From positions 1,240,001 through 1,304,000 of the forward strand of contig OY744464.1 in NCBI GenBank assembly GCA_963556145.1: DNA of 64,000 nucleotides. The letters are read 5' to 3'. Made by a program: the position numbers and the translations under genes. Under the pieces are notes generated by a model, which saw only the letters and a program-made list of their open reading frames with translations, had not been told where the DNA came from and searched no databases. Shown in pieces: positions 22,615 to 34,081 of this stretch (its first letter is position 1; each line of letters begins with the position of its first letter). This DNA comes from Hygrocybe punicea. Its lineage: Eukaryota; Basidiomycota; Agaricomycetes; Agaricales; Hygrophoraceae.

Positions 22615-22802
22615 GTTTCCTTACCACTCTGGCCTTTTGGCTTAGATCAAGTGTAGTATCTGTTCTTAATAGTTTAACCACTATTATGGAGGCATAGCCT
22701 CCATTCTTGGTTATCTTATTTTTGCCGCCCTTGTTCCTGTGCTCTGCTTGCAACACAGGGACGTGATGACCTTGCTATTGCACTACTGGCTAGTGTCGTC
22801 GG
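22615..22802 (+). ncRNA. U2 spliceosomal snRNA
   Basis: The highly conserved U2 5' half is present: stem-loop I (TGGCCTTTTGGCTTAGA), then ATCAAGTGTAGTATCTG with the branch-site-pairing GTAGTA at 22653-22658. Stem IIa (AATAGTTTAACCACTATT) and stem IIb (ATGGAGGCATAGCCTCCAT) follow, then an Sm site ATTTTTG (about 22718), stem-loop III (CTGTG...CACAG, about 22737-22759) and a stem-loop IV with the TATTGCA-type loop closed by GACG/CGTC. U2 base-pairs with intron branch sites during spliceosome assembly. The exact 5' and 3' ends are estimates. It converges with chs7, whose stop codon is about 200 bp away. Confidence 0.9.
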
Positions 22803-23001
22803 GGGATCTAACACTTTCTTTTTGCTCGTGTCGTTTGTCTTCCGTCTGTTGACCGAAGTTGAGAACGAGCAAATGGAATTTGTGGATAGTTTACAACATT
22901 TATTACACTTAGGATGGACACAGTTTTGGTATAGCGCAGAGTTGCAGCAGCGTTTTTGTGTGATGCCGGTGGGCATCGAGGAAATATTAATGACGGACCA
23001 C

Positions 23002-24292
23002 TCAAATATATTCGTTGTCCCAATAATCTGTTCTAACAATGAGACGAGTTGCTGGACATTCTTTGCATAGGAGCTGACCATTTGTGATGCTCTTCCACCC
23101 CAGATATATCAGATAGACAGAAATGGTCTCCAATAGAGTAGCCACGAATGACCCATCGACCCTCGCGTCTGAGGCCTGTTAGGTATTCGAGTTTAAAACA
23201 ACTGGGGTCACTCCATGTACGAGTTTTACCTTGCAGATGAACTTGCTGATTAGGAGAAATACCAGCTGCGCGATCCCGAAGAGCATCGCGGCAAAGACGA
23301 AGTACCACATTGGCTGACCCACACTGAGGACACCGAGTGTTACACCCGCCATGATGCAAAAATACAGAAGAGCGGCGCTGGCACAAAGATACTTTAAATT
23401 AGATCATTGTGTGATGATAACAGCAACGCACACAGCTGGCCAAATGTTCGTGAGAACAAAGAGAGGAACGCTGTTCAGCGCTTCAAGCGGTTGCAGTGGC
23501 GCGAATGTCGCCGTGAGGCTCAGGGCAACATCCAGGGAAATGTAGGTCGTCAGGGTGAAGATGGCTGCGGCAATGAAACACAATGGCTACAAGCGAATCA
23601 GAAATACAACGTGCCGTCGGTTTTGCTGTTGGGTGAACGATGCAGTGACATACGTACCACGACTGAGGCCGGGGTTCCATCATCTACGACTTGTGTCGTG
23701 ACGAGAGCGTTGGCGAGTAGTGCCCAAAAGAGGGAGGCGACTGCGCCGGCATGAATAGCAGTAATTGCGACAAGGGCGGTGGAGCCTTGGACAAGGAGGG
23801 AACCCGTGGACATAAGTTGGAAGACAAGGGTTAAGAAGTAAAGGCCGAGGAAAATCCTGAACTCGACGTGCCCTGTGATCGAACAAGAACAAGATAAGCT
23901 ATTTCATTGTAGTAGCATATCATTGGCAGGTTTCCAGAACAAGTGACTCACCGACCGCAGCCTTCCTCTTGCTCACAGAAACTATCAAGACGACAACAAC
24001 AATGATGCTGAGCGCGCATGCGAGGATGTTCGCGATATTGGCAGGCGAACCATTGGTGCCCACTCTCGGTATTCCACACTGGGGATTGATTCCCACTGGC
24101 GCAGAAACATTGTTGATGGATGCGCCTCTGAAAATAGATGGCGCCTGCTTCGCGATCTGCAAGGAAAGTTGTTTGGTATAAGTGAAATGACAGGGCGTCA
24201 AAACTTGAACTTGCGCGACGATAGAACAGATTACACCAGGGGTAAGAAGGGGTCCGGGAACAGAGAGGAGAGAAATCTCCAAAGCGAGTCAT
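23002..24292 (-). CDS. chs7: Chs7-type chitin synthase export chaperone
   Basis: Exons on minus: 24292-24215, 24156-23952, 23872-23658, 23586-23432, 23377-23230, 23175-23079 and 23027-23002, giving 307 residues. It starts MTRFGDFSPLCSRTPSYPWC, matching the conserved Cys-rich Chs7 N-terminus, and has about seven hydrophobic spans, with DDGTPASVV, ISLDVAL and GQPMWY between them. It ends WKSITNDYYWDNEYI. The protein lets class-specific chitin synthase leave the ER for the cell wall. The first intron (24214-24157) begins GCAAGT, a GC-AG intron; using a GT donor instead breaks the frame. The other introns are GT-AG, 51-79 bp. Start chosen from alignment of the FGDF block. Confidence 0.9.
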
Positions 24293-26340
24293 TGCAGGCA
24301 AAACGGTTGGAGTTGTTGTCGTCCCGAGTCACTCCTTCAAGTTCATCAGAACAAACTTGAAGAGGTTATCTAAACTCCCATCAGGTAAAGCCAGTAAAGG
24401 GTGCCAGCGGTATGGGCAAGGCACGCGCAACGTTTTGATAGCTCTCACAGTCTAGATCTGGCAGTGACCAGTGACCGTTTGGCGCGAGGCTAGATATATA
24501 TCATCATGGCTATATTTCTTACCAACTCGTTAACCACGAAGCCAGCTGCTCCCCCCTTCTCTATGTCCCAAGGTCAATCAGAGCCACGTATATACAACCT
24601 GGATTCCTCACGCACGCATTATGCACATCCTGCATTCCCGATAACCTTGCCCCATAGGGTGTGTAGACTCGCCAGTAGTGAACAGCGGATGTGATGGGTA
24701 GAATGGCCATCGGACTCGGATCGTATTCAAGTTCGTAGTCAACAGCTTTCGCCTTTTATTATTATGTAACACTTGAACTGTAACACTTGAACTGGTCTCC
24801 GAGTCTTTCCTCACCAAAACGCATGCGCCGCAGTTGGACTCTACCCCCTTTCCTGACACAAGATCCCATCGTGGACCTCCAATGGGTGTTGGTGGAAGGC
24901 CGACCAAAATTCTTTGCCAACCAGGGCAACACACTGGCACCTGTGTGGATTCTCAGCGATTCTCCCTTTCACTATTGCACTAGAGCTTGTTGAAGTTCGA
25001 AAAACAGACTCGAATGCGTCATTACAACCTGTATTTGTATGTATGGGTGCATCGAATTGATGCCATCGGTCCTGACATGGGTTATGGACTCCAAAGGTCT
25101 TGCGGCTTCACGGCGGGCTTGCAGGATCCGGGAACAAAGTCTGTTGTCCAAAAGGAAAACAACAGGGCCTGAGACGTCCCGCTGTTCAACTCGGAGCAGC
25201 CGATGGATACAATCCAGCATCTGAGTTGCAATCTTCCCGTCAAAGAAGCGCTGAACATCTGCGTCACCTACAGTACCCTTTTATCACGACCTCTTCGTCT
25301 TAAACGTGTCTTGACCTGAGGCTCTTGGACCTCGACGGCGAAACAATGTCTAAGGAGTGGTGTGTTCCGAATACACCAACATGCATGCGCTGTCAAGGTG
25401 AATGTCCCGCCCGTTTGGAGACTCTTACGCGACATGTTCGAAGCTAAGCGGATATCAAGAATTACTATATCCTTAGTGGACTTTCTTCCTGGATCCCAGT
25501 GAGTTCTTTCACTTGCTCTTTGGCGGGGTGTATTGTAAACTTTCCTCCTTCCCCCCCGATTAGAGTAAACCGTTTATTTGACATAATGTTTCGACGCAGC
25601 AACTGAATTCTCGGGGGGCCAATTCTGTGGCAGATTCTTGACTGGTGTCGTATTACCTCTGGCGGGGAGGGATCAACCATTCGCATACGTGATCCCCGCT
25701 AAATACCGATCGTATCCCAACGATGATGAGACAACGGTCAAAGTTTGGTCTGCATTTTCCTTCGATGGGATCCTCCTTGTACAGACAGACAAGGGTATCG
25801 GTATCTGATTGTCTGGTGACCAGGTATGTGATCCATCGTGGGGGGGGGGGGGGGGGGAAATCAGGATGAACTCAAAGCCTGTCGCGTTCTCCCTGGACGT
25901 GACTCGACTTGCCTCGCGCTCGAAGGGCGAAACTCTCCCGTCCGGAGTCCAATCTCAGGCGCTCTATGATATATCCTGTAGTGCGAAGGCACGAGGGCGT
26001 GGTTTTTTTGGTCAGCCATGTCCTCTCTCGTGACGGACGGAACTCGAATTACGTCTGGCTTTGACAGACTGGCCCTATCTACTCGGGAACACCCATGTCG
26101 CAGTTCTGTGGCGGCACAACTGGGTATACTCGGTATTGATACTTGAATGTGTCTCTTTCTCTTTCTCGGCGGAATGCACTAGGGATGTGATGTTATGACG
26201 AGTTTTTCCTAGTGTTTCATTGCCATGAGGTACGGGTTGACTCAGTCGTATTCTCCCTCGAGAGTGGGCGACTTGTTCTTGGATACTCGGCTTCCGCCAT
26301 TTCCATAAAAGGCAATTCTGCGATGCCGCGGTCAATGGAT
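24293..26340. other. Intergenic stretch, no gene recognised
   Basis: Only short unrelated frames on both strands. It contains a duplicated TGTAACACTTGAACTG near 24765-24792 and the G-run at 25840. A minus frame near 25267-24972 is open for about 80 codons but has no recognisable motif. Confidence 0.4.
25840..25857 (+). repeat. Poly-G tract (18 G)
   Basis: An uninterrupted run of 18 guanines following ATCGT. It is G-quadruplex capable and also a likely site of length error in sequencing. Confidence 0.9.
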
Positions 26341-26427
26341 CGATCATGATCGGAGAACTGCCGAATCTTTACTGCCAGCCGCTCCCGACATCCCCTTCTG
26401 AGTCCGCCATCACACGTGAAGAAACGA

Positions 26428-26434
26428 TATAAAA
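26428..26434 (+). promoter_or_regulatory. TATA box of repeat-family gene 1
   Basis: TATAAAA 95 bp before the ATG, the same placement as in the four paralogues (99-101 bp). The rest of the promoter is only weakly similar to theirs. Confidence 0.55.
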
Positions 26435-26522
26435 GGGCCTTTCCGTTCTCTACAAACGCAACATCGACACCCGTGTTTTGTTTGCAACCACACTGCAAGT
26501 TTACTCCTATTTTTTTCGCGCC

Positions 26523-27456
26523 ATGTCCAACATCGTCTCTATGACCCGCTCAGAACACTCTCCGAGCATGTCGAGCACTGAAAGCGACGATTTCTGGAGC
26601 TGGGATCCAGTGTCATCCAGTGTTGTTCTTCGAAAGAAGAACTCGGCCGAACTACTAGAGGATATGCTGATGGACGAGGTCAGCCTCAACCACCGCTTTG
26701 TCAATCTAACAGAACTTGAACTAATTTGACACAATACGACAGGTCAACTCCGCCTTGCACATCACATCAGCAGCTCCATCTTCAGTCCCTATGTCACGAT
26801 GCTCAAGGCTAAAACCCCAACGACAACAAAGTGCCCAATCCACCCATATCACCACCACTCCTCCTATCTCTGGTTTTCACACCGCACAATCCCCAGAAAA
26901 TCCCGGACTTCAACGTCGGATGGCTTACCTCTCTCCATCTCAGACCCACCCTCTCCAGGACGCTGACTCCTCTATCGGCGACTCTACCATCGACGACTCG
27001 CACATTTATGAAGGTGACTCGGACTACTTCCAAAGCGCCAACACCAGCGCCAACACCAGCGTCGGCACCATCGATACTCCTATCCTCACTGGGCTTGGCA
27101 TCTTTGGCCTCACCAAGAAAGACGGTACACCTTTTGACGGGACGGGCGTCGTTGGACTGTCCAGCGCAAACGCCAACCAGACCGCCTTGGGCGAAGATGA
27201 CAAGGAAGGTGATTTAGCCGAGTACACGGGCCCTCGTCAGGTCTCCCGTGCCTTCATCGATGAAATCTCTCAGACATTCTCGTCTGTACCATTACGACAT
27301 CGGGCCTTGCAGCGCGTTTTCGCGACCGGCGTTCCTGTTCGTACTGCTGCTGCACGCACACCCACTCCGTACCCTCGTGACTTCATGGAAGCTGCTGGTG
27401 GGGAGTATTTCCCTAGACAGAGGGTTGGGCTTGGTCACGGTGTGGCTAGGAAGTGA
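26523..27456 (+). CDS. TPTPYP repeat-family protein 1 (short member)
   Basis: Exons 26523-26678 and 26743-27456, 289 residues. The N-terminus has DFWSWDPVSSSVVLRKKN, the counterpart of the WSWDP block in the four paralogues, then PMSRCSRLKPQRQQS after the intron. A GLGIFGLTKKDGTPF block, then RQVSRAFIDEI and RALQRVFATGV, leads to a single copy of the unit ARTPTPYPRDFMEA...GEYFP. No signal peptide, transmembrane span or known domain is seen. It is the only member with one repeat, 19 kb from the others, and is a candidate for the ancestral form. Function unknown; the many Thr-Pro sites suggest a disordered, phosphorylatable protein. Confidence 0.75.
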
Positions 27457-27832
27457 CTCAGAGAATCGTTTGGTGGACGTGGGTGTTGTTTGGTTCCTGA
27501 AGGGACGTGAGGGGGGAATATGGGGTCTCAAGGGCGCCCATCGAAGGTACAAGTTCCCCTCCATCCTCTTCGCCTCCGCCGGTGATATATATGGTTGATG
27601 TGGAGTCGTGATAGCTGATAGATATTCAAGAGTTGTGCGATTGTAACTACACATACCTAACCAACGTGGAATACAACCCTGTTTAGGGTGTCCGCTGATT
27701 AGAGAATCACCGCAAGTGCTAATTTCCCTTGAGTCTTGTTTGCCGAGTGACGCGTAACGCGTGACCCAGAGCCGACGAGAATATTTATATTCATAAGTCC
27801 CTCGGCCAAACGCAGTCTCGGTCTTCACCTCC

Positions 27833-28495
27833 ATGGTTCAGCGTTTTCTGCTTCGTATTCCCATTTTTCGTGCATTTCCCCGCGTTACTGCACCTCTTCT
27901 CCCACCAGTGCGGAAGTCCTCTTCAGCCCCATCACCTCGACCTACTCATCGCTCAGCCAATTCACGTTTATTTCATTATTTCCCCACACGTCTGACATCA
28001 CTACGTTCATCCTCTCCAAATCCCAATCCACCTGAAGCAACTCTTTCCCAGCGACTAAGGGGCCTCATCAAGTCGTATGGCTGGTACGCTCTCGGGACGT
28101 ATAGTGTCCTCTCTGCCCTTGATTTTGGTGTCGCCTTCGGAGGTATCAATCTTTTGGGTGCCGAACGGGTCTCCCGTTTGGTCGCCTCTGTCAAGAACGT
28201 GGCTGCCGGTGTTTGGAACAAGCCACCAGAGTCGGGTCACGATGAGATTGAGAATACCACACCGGCAGGGCATGGTGGTCACGAGGGGCTGTATGCCATG
28301 CTTGTGTTGGCGTTTACCATCCACAAGACTATCTTTCTCCCCGTAAGGGTCGGGCTGACGGCTGTGCTTACACCCAAGTTGGTTGGGTGGCTTGGGAGGA
28401 GGGGTTGGGTTGGCGGAGAAGGTGCAAAACGAGCAGCGATAGAAATGAGAGAAAGGCTGAGAATCCCGAGAAACCGAGATGAGGGTCGGCATTGA
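27833..28495 (+). CDS. DUF1279 (FAM210/NAT2-like) mitochondrial protein
   Basis: Single exon, 220 residues. An Arg/Ser/Pro-rich N-terminus (residues 1-70, no acidic residues until Glu) looks like a mitochondrial presequence. The DUF1279 core follows: LSQRLRGLIKSYGWYALGTY, LDFGVAFGGINLLG, then LYAMLVLAFTIHKTIFLPVR and LTPKLVGWLGRRGW, with two hydrophobic spans. The C-terminus is basic (RERLRIPRNR). Fungal members include yeast Nat2, and animal FAM210 proteins act in mitochondrial translation; the exact role in this organism is unknown. The expected length and intact blocks suggest a functional gene. Confidence 0.85.
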   Translation: MVQRFLLRIPIFRAFPRVTAPLLPPVRKSSSAPSPRPTHRSANSRLFHYFPTRLTSLRSSSPNPNPPEATLSQRLRGLIKSYGWYALGTYSVLSALDFGVAFGGINLLGAERVSRLVASVKNVAAGVWNKPPESGHDEIENTTPAGHGGHEGLYAMLVLAFTIHKTIFLPVRVGLTAVLTPKLVGWLGRRGWVGGEGAKRAAIEMRERLRIPRNRDEGRH

Positions 28496-29248
28496 GGCGT
28501 AGAGGTGTCTCAATGTGCGGGCCTTCCCTGTGCGTTGCTTGAATACCATTGATTCTTTATTCACTAATAGTACAAACGATCCTGGTGCAGAAACGGCTTT
28601 TCTCGTGTTAGTGGTATGCAATCAGGCTGTGGGAAGTTCATCTTCTGGGGTGGAATTCATATCAACGACGACAATCGTCTTCCTACAGCCATTCACAACG
28701 ACGAGCATCACAACGAGCACCTACGAGTCCGAGCATTCGCATGAAGGTTGGTGTACTCTCAGGATTTGAACCCTTATTTTGGCATAACAGCCCTCCGGTT
28801 TCGGTCCTCGCCGTAGGATTTTACAAGTTTGCACCGTGAACTTTTACACAAAGCATCTAATACTCTCGCAACAAGCATCGGCTGACATTTGTTGGTGTCG
28901 GACGCGAGAAGACCCCGCACGCATCGGTTTAGGTAGTCTCTCTGGTTTGATTGTAACATGGCAGTTCTCATTTTTGTTAGGACCTTTGACCATTGTCGCC
29001 AGTCGGAGGAGACGTTGACTTGAGTGACCTTGTCGTGAAAGGATTAGACTTTGTTTAATTATGGGAAAATCATCACGTGTTTGCTTGAAACCGCGTTGTA
29101 ACGTTTTTTGGCTGTGCACGATCTGAGCCTGAGCCTTGACCTGAACCTCCACCCGTTTGGCGCTTGCTCGCCCTCTAAATATCCACTTTCTGTGACACCC
29201 GACTGAGCAAGTTGCGTTGGTCGACCCCCCGGGCCTTCAAGTCCAGTG
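28496..29248. other. Intergenic stretch between DUF1279 gene and rax2
   Basis: No gene recognised. The sequence includes a short purine/pyrimidine-biased segment and, on minus near 28757, a GGTTCAAATCC box that does not fold into a tRNA. Confidence 0.5.
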
Positions 29249-32200
29249 ATGCCTCCAAAAATACCCCAGTCTCTTGGTCTACTCACACTTTTTTTCCTTT
29301 CTTTTAATGTTGCTTTTGCGGCTCTTCCTCAGATTGACTTCGACCGTATGGGAAAAGTTGGTCTAGGGGGCTCTTTTGCTGGTCTAGATTTATTCCAAAA
29401 CTCCACTTCCGTCGCCGCATTTGACCCATCGACATCCACTCTGTTGTCCCGTTCCTCAGATGGCTCTCTCTCTCGCCTCGCCTCAACTAATTCTGGTGGA
29501 CAAATACTGGCCGGGTGCGCACTCGGCAATGTTTTCTACTTTGCTGGTTCATTTTCTTCCATTGGCACTACCGCCGCCAGTAACGTCGCGTCCTACACAC
29601 CGTCCTCTGGTGCTTTCGCTGCGCTTGGTTCAAGTGGACCAAACGGCGAGGTCAATGCAGTATTTTGTGACGAGAAAAATGGCAAGCTATGGGTAGGGGG
29701 TCGTTTCACTTCCCCCGGCTCGTCTGTCGCCGTTTGGGATACCAAATCAAGCTCCTGGACGAATCCTCCTTTCGTTGGTCTTTCCGGCGCAGCATCCAGA
29801 GTCCTTTCCATCACTTCCAACTCCTCCCAATCTAGCATCTTTTTCGCGGGCTCCTTCATCACCTCCTTCCAGGGCAGCGGTTCTCCCATCTTGAACGGCT
29901 CCAATAACCCAAATGTTCCTTTTTCCGCTGGGGCTACGCCCTTCTCGTCATCTCTGGTACCTATTCCTCTAGAGAACTCTCAAGTTGATGGCGGACCGTC
30001 GTCTTCAGATCCCCAGTTCAGTAATATCAAAAATGTTCTTTGTCCTGCGGGAGCGGATGGCCCCGGAAATACTTGGTTTGCTGCTGACGGCATCACTGCT
30101 GTCGTCACCATTCGTACATTCAAGGCCATTAGTGCGAATGGCGTCCGCATTGGCAACACATTCGAAGCAGGGCGCAGCACAACAGAATTCAGGTCCGCAT
30201 GGTGCCTCTGCCTTTGCCGTTTCCTCCCACTCATTTGCCTTCTAGCGTGACGTCTATTCCTGATAACGCTGTCCAGAGTCTGACATATGTTGACCCCGTT
30301 ACCGGTCAAAATCAGTCGTGTACGAGTTGTCCACTTTCAACCGACTCCTCATTACTATATCAAGACTTCCTTTTCGCCAACACTCTTGATTTGACCGGTA
30401 TCCAGGTCAAGCTCTTTGAATGGACCGGTGCCGGGCCTGGTTTACACATTCTTCAGCTCCTTTCCTCCGGTGCATTCGCTTCCGCCGTAAGCAGTGATAA
30501 CGCTCAATCTTGTTTCGCGCCAAACTCTTCCACTACATCATACACTGGCACTTGGTCAGAGAAAGATGCCAATACGGGCATTGCAGGAACGATCCAATCC
30601 GTGCTCACTGCTTCTGTTGGCGTGGGCACGCCAGCGGCTCAAGCTCCGAGTTTCACCTGGATACCCTACGTGTCGGCCGCTGGCCAATATACCATCAATC
30701 TTCTTGTCCCGGGATGCACGAACTTTCAAGATTGTGGATTGCGTACGACAGTCAAAATCACAGTGTTTCCAGGACAGGGCCTACAGCCCTGGGTCACGAC
30801 TATGTCACAGCAGAACCAACAGGACGCAGTCACCCTTGTGTATAGCGGACCGATCGTCCCATCTTCTCCCGACTTCGTGACCACCGTAGAAATGACCCTC
30901 GCGGATAACCCCACCGGCAATGGACAAGATGGACAGTATGAGATGGTCGCTGATAGAGTCCAAATGATTCTTACATCTGTCAATGCCACTTCGAGCAGTA
31001 GCTCGGCAAACAACGGTAGTGGTAGCACTGAAGGCACTCGAAACGCCTTTGGATTTTTTGAATGGCCACTGAGCTCAAACTCAGCTGCCTCCATTCCCGA
31101 TGCTACGAAGGTCATGCCCAACTCCACAGAAACTCCGTCAGATGCTGCTGGGTTCGAGCTGTTCAACGCTGTTGACGGTAGTAGTATAACAGCTTCATCG
31201 ACTACGGCTGTCGTCGCTGTCGCTCACCACTCCTCCGGTATCATCTATCTCGGAGGTAACTTTACGTTATCTTCCGGTGTTGCTTCCGGTGCAGCAAATA
31301 TTGTCGCGTTCAAGAACGGAGCCTTCTCGGCATTGCCGGGTAATGGTCTGGACGGACCGGTTACCTCGCTTGTTCTCAATGGCGATCAACTGTTCGTCGG
31401 TGGATCATTCTCTGACACAAGTTCGCCATCTCTTCAACGTAAACTGCGAGGCGTTGCGATGTACGACGTGAGGCAAAACCAATGGGCTGCTTTCGAGGCG
31501 GGTGTAGATGGAGAGGTTACGAGCCTTGGATTTTCGAACGGGCAGGTTCAGGTCACGGGCAACTTTCACACCTTACTCGATACACCTACCGGCACTTCCG
31601 GTAAGGATGCCGCTGGCTTCGCGACTTGGAATGTCAGTTCTGGCCAATGGGTCAACAATGGCGGCTACGTGGCGGGGAGTATTACATTTGTGGGTAACGG
31701 TTCGGCACCGAATCGTGGGCAACGACAATCTCAGTTCATTGCTGGCAACGTGCAATGGTCCCACAAGTTTGGTGCAAGCGGTTTCGTCATGTTGCGGAAC
31801 GGCGGCGTTGATGGTCCGGATGTGGTTCCACTCGGGGTCCAGTTGGATAACGCTGTTGCAGCCGGCTCCGGGTCGAGTACGAAACGGCGGAGGTCGCACA
31901 CTCGTCGGGGACCGGCAGCTTGGATACCTAAGTTTTCCAGTTTGTTTTCCAGACAGGCCACTGGTCAACTTGTCCCTCTTCCTACCGGACAGCCTGCTCT
32001 GGCGCCTTCTGTCCTAGCTGGTGCATTTTGGACCAACGTATCGACAACTCACGAACTGGTCATTATCGGCGGCAACTTTTCATTCACGACATCGTCAGGG
32101 GCTTCTGATTCAAAGGCGGTTGCATTGTATGACCCCCAGTCAACCGTTCTCACGCCCTTGCAAGGTTCGCAATTAAATGGAGTTGTCCGAACGCTTGTCG

Positions 32201-33851
32201 TGCAAGGAGATACGCTGTATATTGGCGGGCAGTTTACTCTGCCAGGCACCAGCGTGAATGGATTTGCTATATACGATCTTTCTAAGCAACAATGGCGAGT
32301 ATCTGATATTCAGCCGCTCCAGGCCAGCCCCGGGTCGACCGTTGTGGTACGATCTGTTACGACAAGGATGAACACTGTTATCGTTGCGGGTTCTTTTGCT
32401 CAGGCGGGGTCGCTACGCTGTCAGTCCATTTGCTCCCTAGACATAAACTCCCTGCAGTGGAATACCCTTGGGGATGGTATTCAAGGCGAAGTGGCATCTG
32501 TCGATTATGCTCAGGTGTGACGTTTGTTGAACATTACCAGATCCCATCTAATCGTTCTTCAGTTGCGTGATAACCAGGATACCCTCGTCGTATCCGGTTC
32601 CCTGGCCTTGTCAGACAGCACAGGCGCCAATGTGGCGAAATTCAGTTTTGCGAATATTACATGGTCTTCCGTCGGTGACAGTACGGAACTCCCAGGTCCG
32701 GTAACGGCTTTAGCAGTCAACAGCAAAAATTCTAGTAGTATTTTTGCTGCTGGCAGGTGAGTATTCAGAATCTATAATAATTGTCTTGGCTTTCTAATCA
32801 TGACTCAGGTCAAACGATGGATCGTCATCATTTTTATCTTTCTGGAATGGAGTTTCCTGGACAAGTATAGGTTGGAGAGTTTCCCTTATTCACCTATTAA
32901 TGTACTCACGGTAGGCTTTGTATAGGGCCCACTTTGCAGGGCACGACCAATGTTTCTCAGTTAGCAATGGTCCCGTTGCAAAATACACATAATACGAACG
33001 GCATTATAGAACCTGATCGAATGCTCATGGTTTCTGGTTCAATTGCGGACTCTTCTTTCGGCATTGCTTCGTCGGCGTTGTTCGACGGTAACACCTTCAT
33101 TCCATATATTATTTCAACATCGGCTGCGGGGACTCCAGGATCTGTTTCGTCCTTGTTCCACTCCTTCCCTACCTTCAGCTTCACTCAACACCGTAAGACG
33201 TTCCATCTGCCTGATTTAATATCCGAAATTTTGAAACTTTTGTTTCTGCAGATTTCCTGGCAACAGGGGTGGTCGTTCTCGTTTCTATTGCGATTGCTGC
33301 GGGAGTTGTGTTTTTCCTTGCCTTGATTGGTATTCTGTGGACCCTATTTTCGCGGAGGGATGAGAAAACAAATAAGATGGACATGGCAGATTTCGAAACC
33401 GATGATGACTCCACTCAACACCGCCCGTCTTCTCTGCTTGAGCATATAAATGCAGCCACACGTACCACCATACTCGGCGCCAACAATCCCTTCAGTAACA
33501 CCTCCGAAAAAGACGAGAAGTCCGGTACAGGAGGGGCTACCTCTGAGGGTCCTGATGGGAGTAACTATGTTCGCGCGGAGACCCCATCGGATGCTGTCGG
33601 CGGTATGTTGGCCGCTGAAGAAGAAACGAGTAGACCCGCATATGCACGCTACTCCTTTGATGGGACAGGGGAAGGTGAATTGCCATTGTCGGCGGGGATG
33701 GAAGTCGAGGTGTTAGATGACGGTGATGCAGCGTGCGTTTTCGAATTTCTTCATTCGTATTCACTGTCTTAATGGAATCTATAGTTGGTGGTATGCTCGA
33801 AATGCTCGAACAGGCAAAGAAGGAGTGGTTCCTGCAGCATATCTTTACTAG
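29249..33851 (+). CDS. rax2: RAX2-like cortical polarity marker with C-terminal SH3
   Basis: Exons 29249-30192, 30246-32514, 32563-32756, 32809-32870, 32926-33192, 33252-33732 and 33785-33851, 1427 residues. A signal peptide (FFLSFNVAFAALPQIDF) is followed by a very long Ser/Asn/Gly-rich, N-glycosylation-rich ectodomain. It contains repeated kelch-like blades (GGSFSDTSS, GGNFTLSSG, GGQFTLPGT) and the cortical-marker region typical of Rax2. One transmembrane span lies at about 1246-1275 (FLATGVVVLVSIAIAAGVVF), then a Ser/Thr-rich tail. The last ~55 residues read as an SH3 domain (ARYSFDGTGEGELPL, WWYARN, GVVPAAYL), completed only by splicing to the last exon. Rax2 marks sites of polarised growth. 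Ascomycete Rax2 lacks this SH3, as far as I recall. Confidence 0.9.
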
Positions 33852-34081
33852 TTTTCTTCGTCCTTGCCTTAGTTATTAGTTTCCTATCGCATAACATTAT
33901 ACTATCCTAACAACCCTGTTTTCCCTTTTTCTGAACAAGATCTTCAAGGGACTTCACCTTGAAGGTTCGTCCACATTACCTGATTTTTGTTGTACACAAC
34001 GTTATCCGTTCAATATCAATGGCAAGACAACATAGGCTGTCAAAATTAGGCTAGGATAATACAAGCACATCATAGACCTAT

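Noticed and set aside
28757..28780. GGTTCAAATCC box on minus, like a tRNA B box
   Set aside because: The flanking T-stem does not pair and no acceptor or anticodon arms can be drawn.
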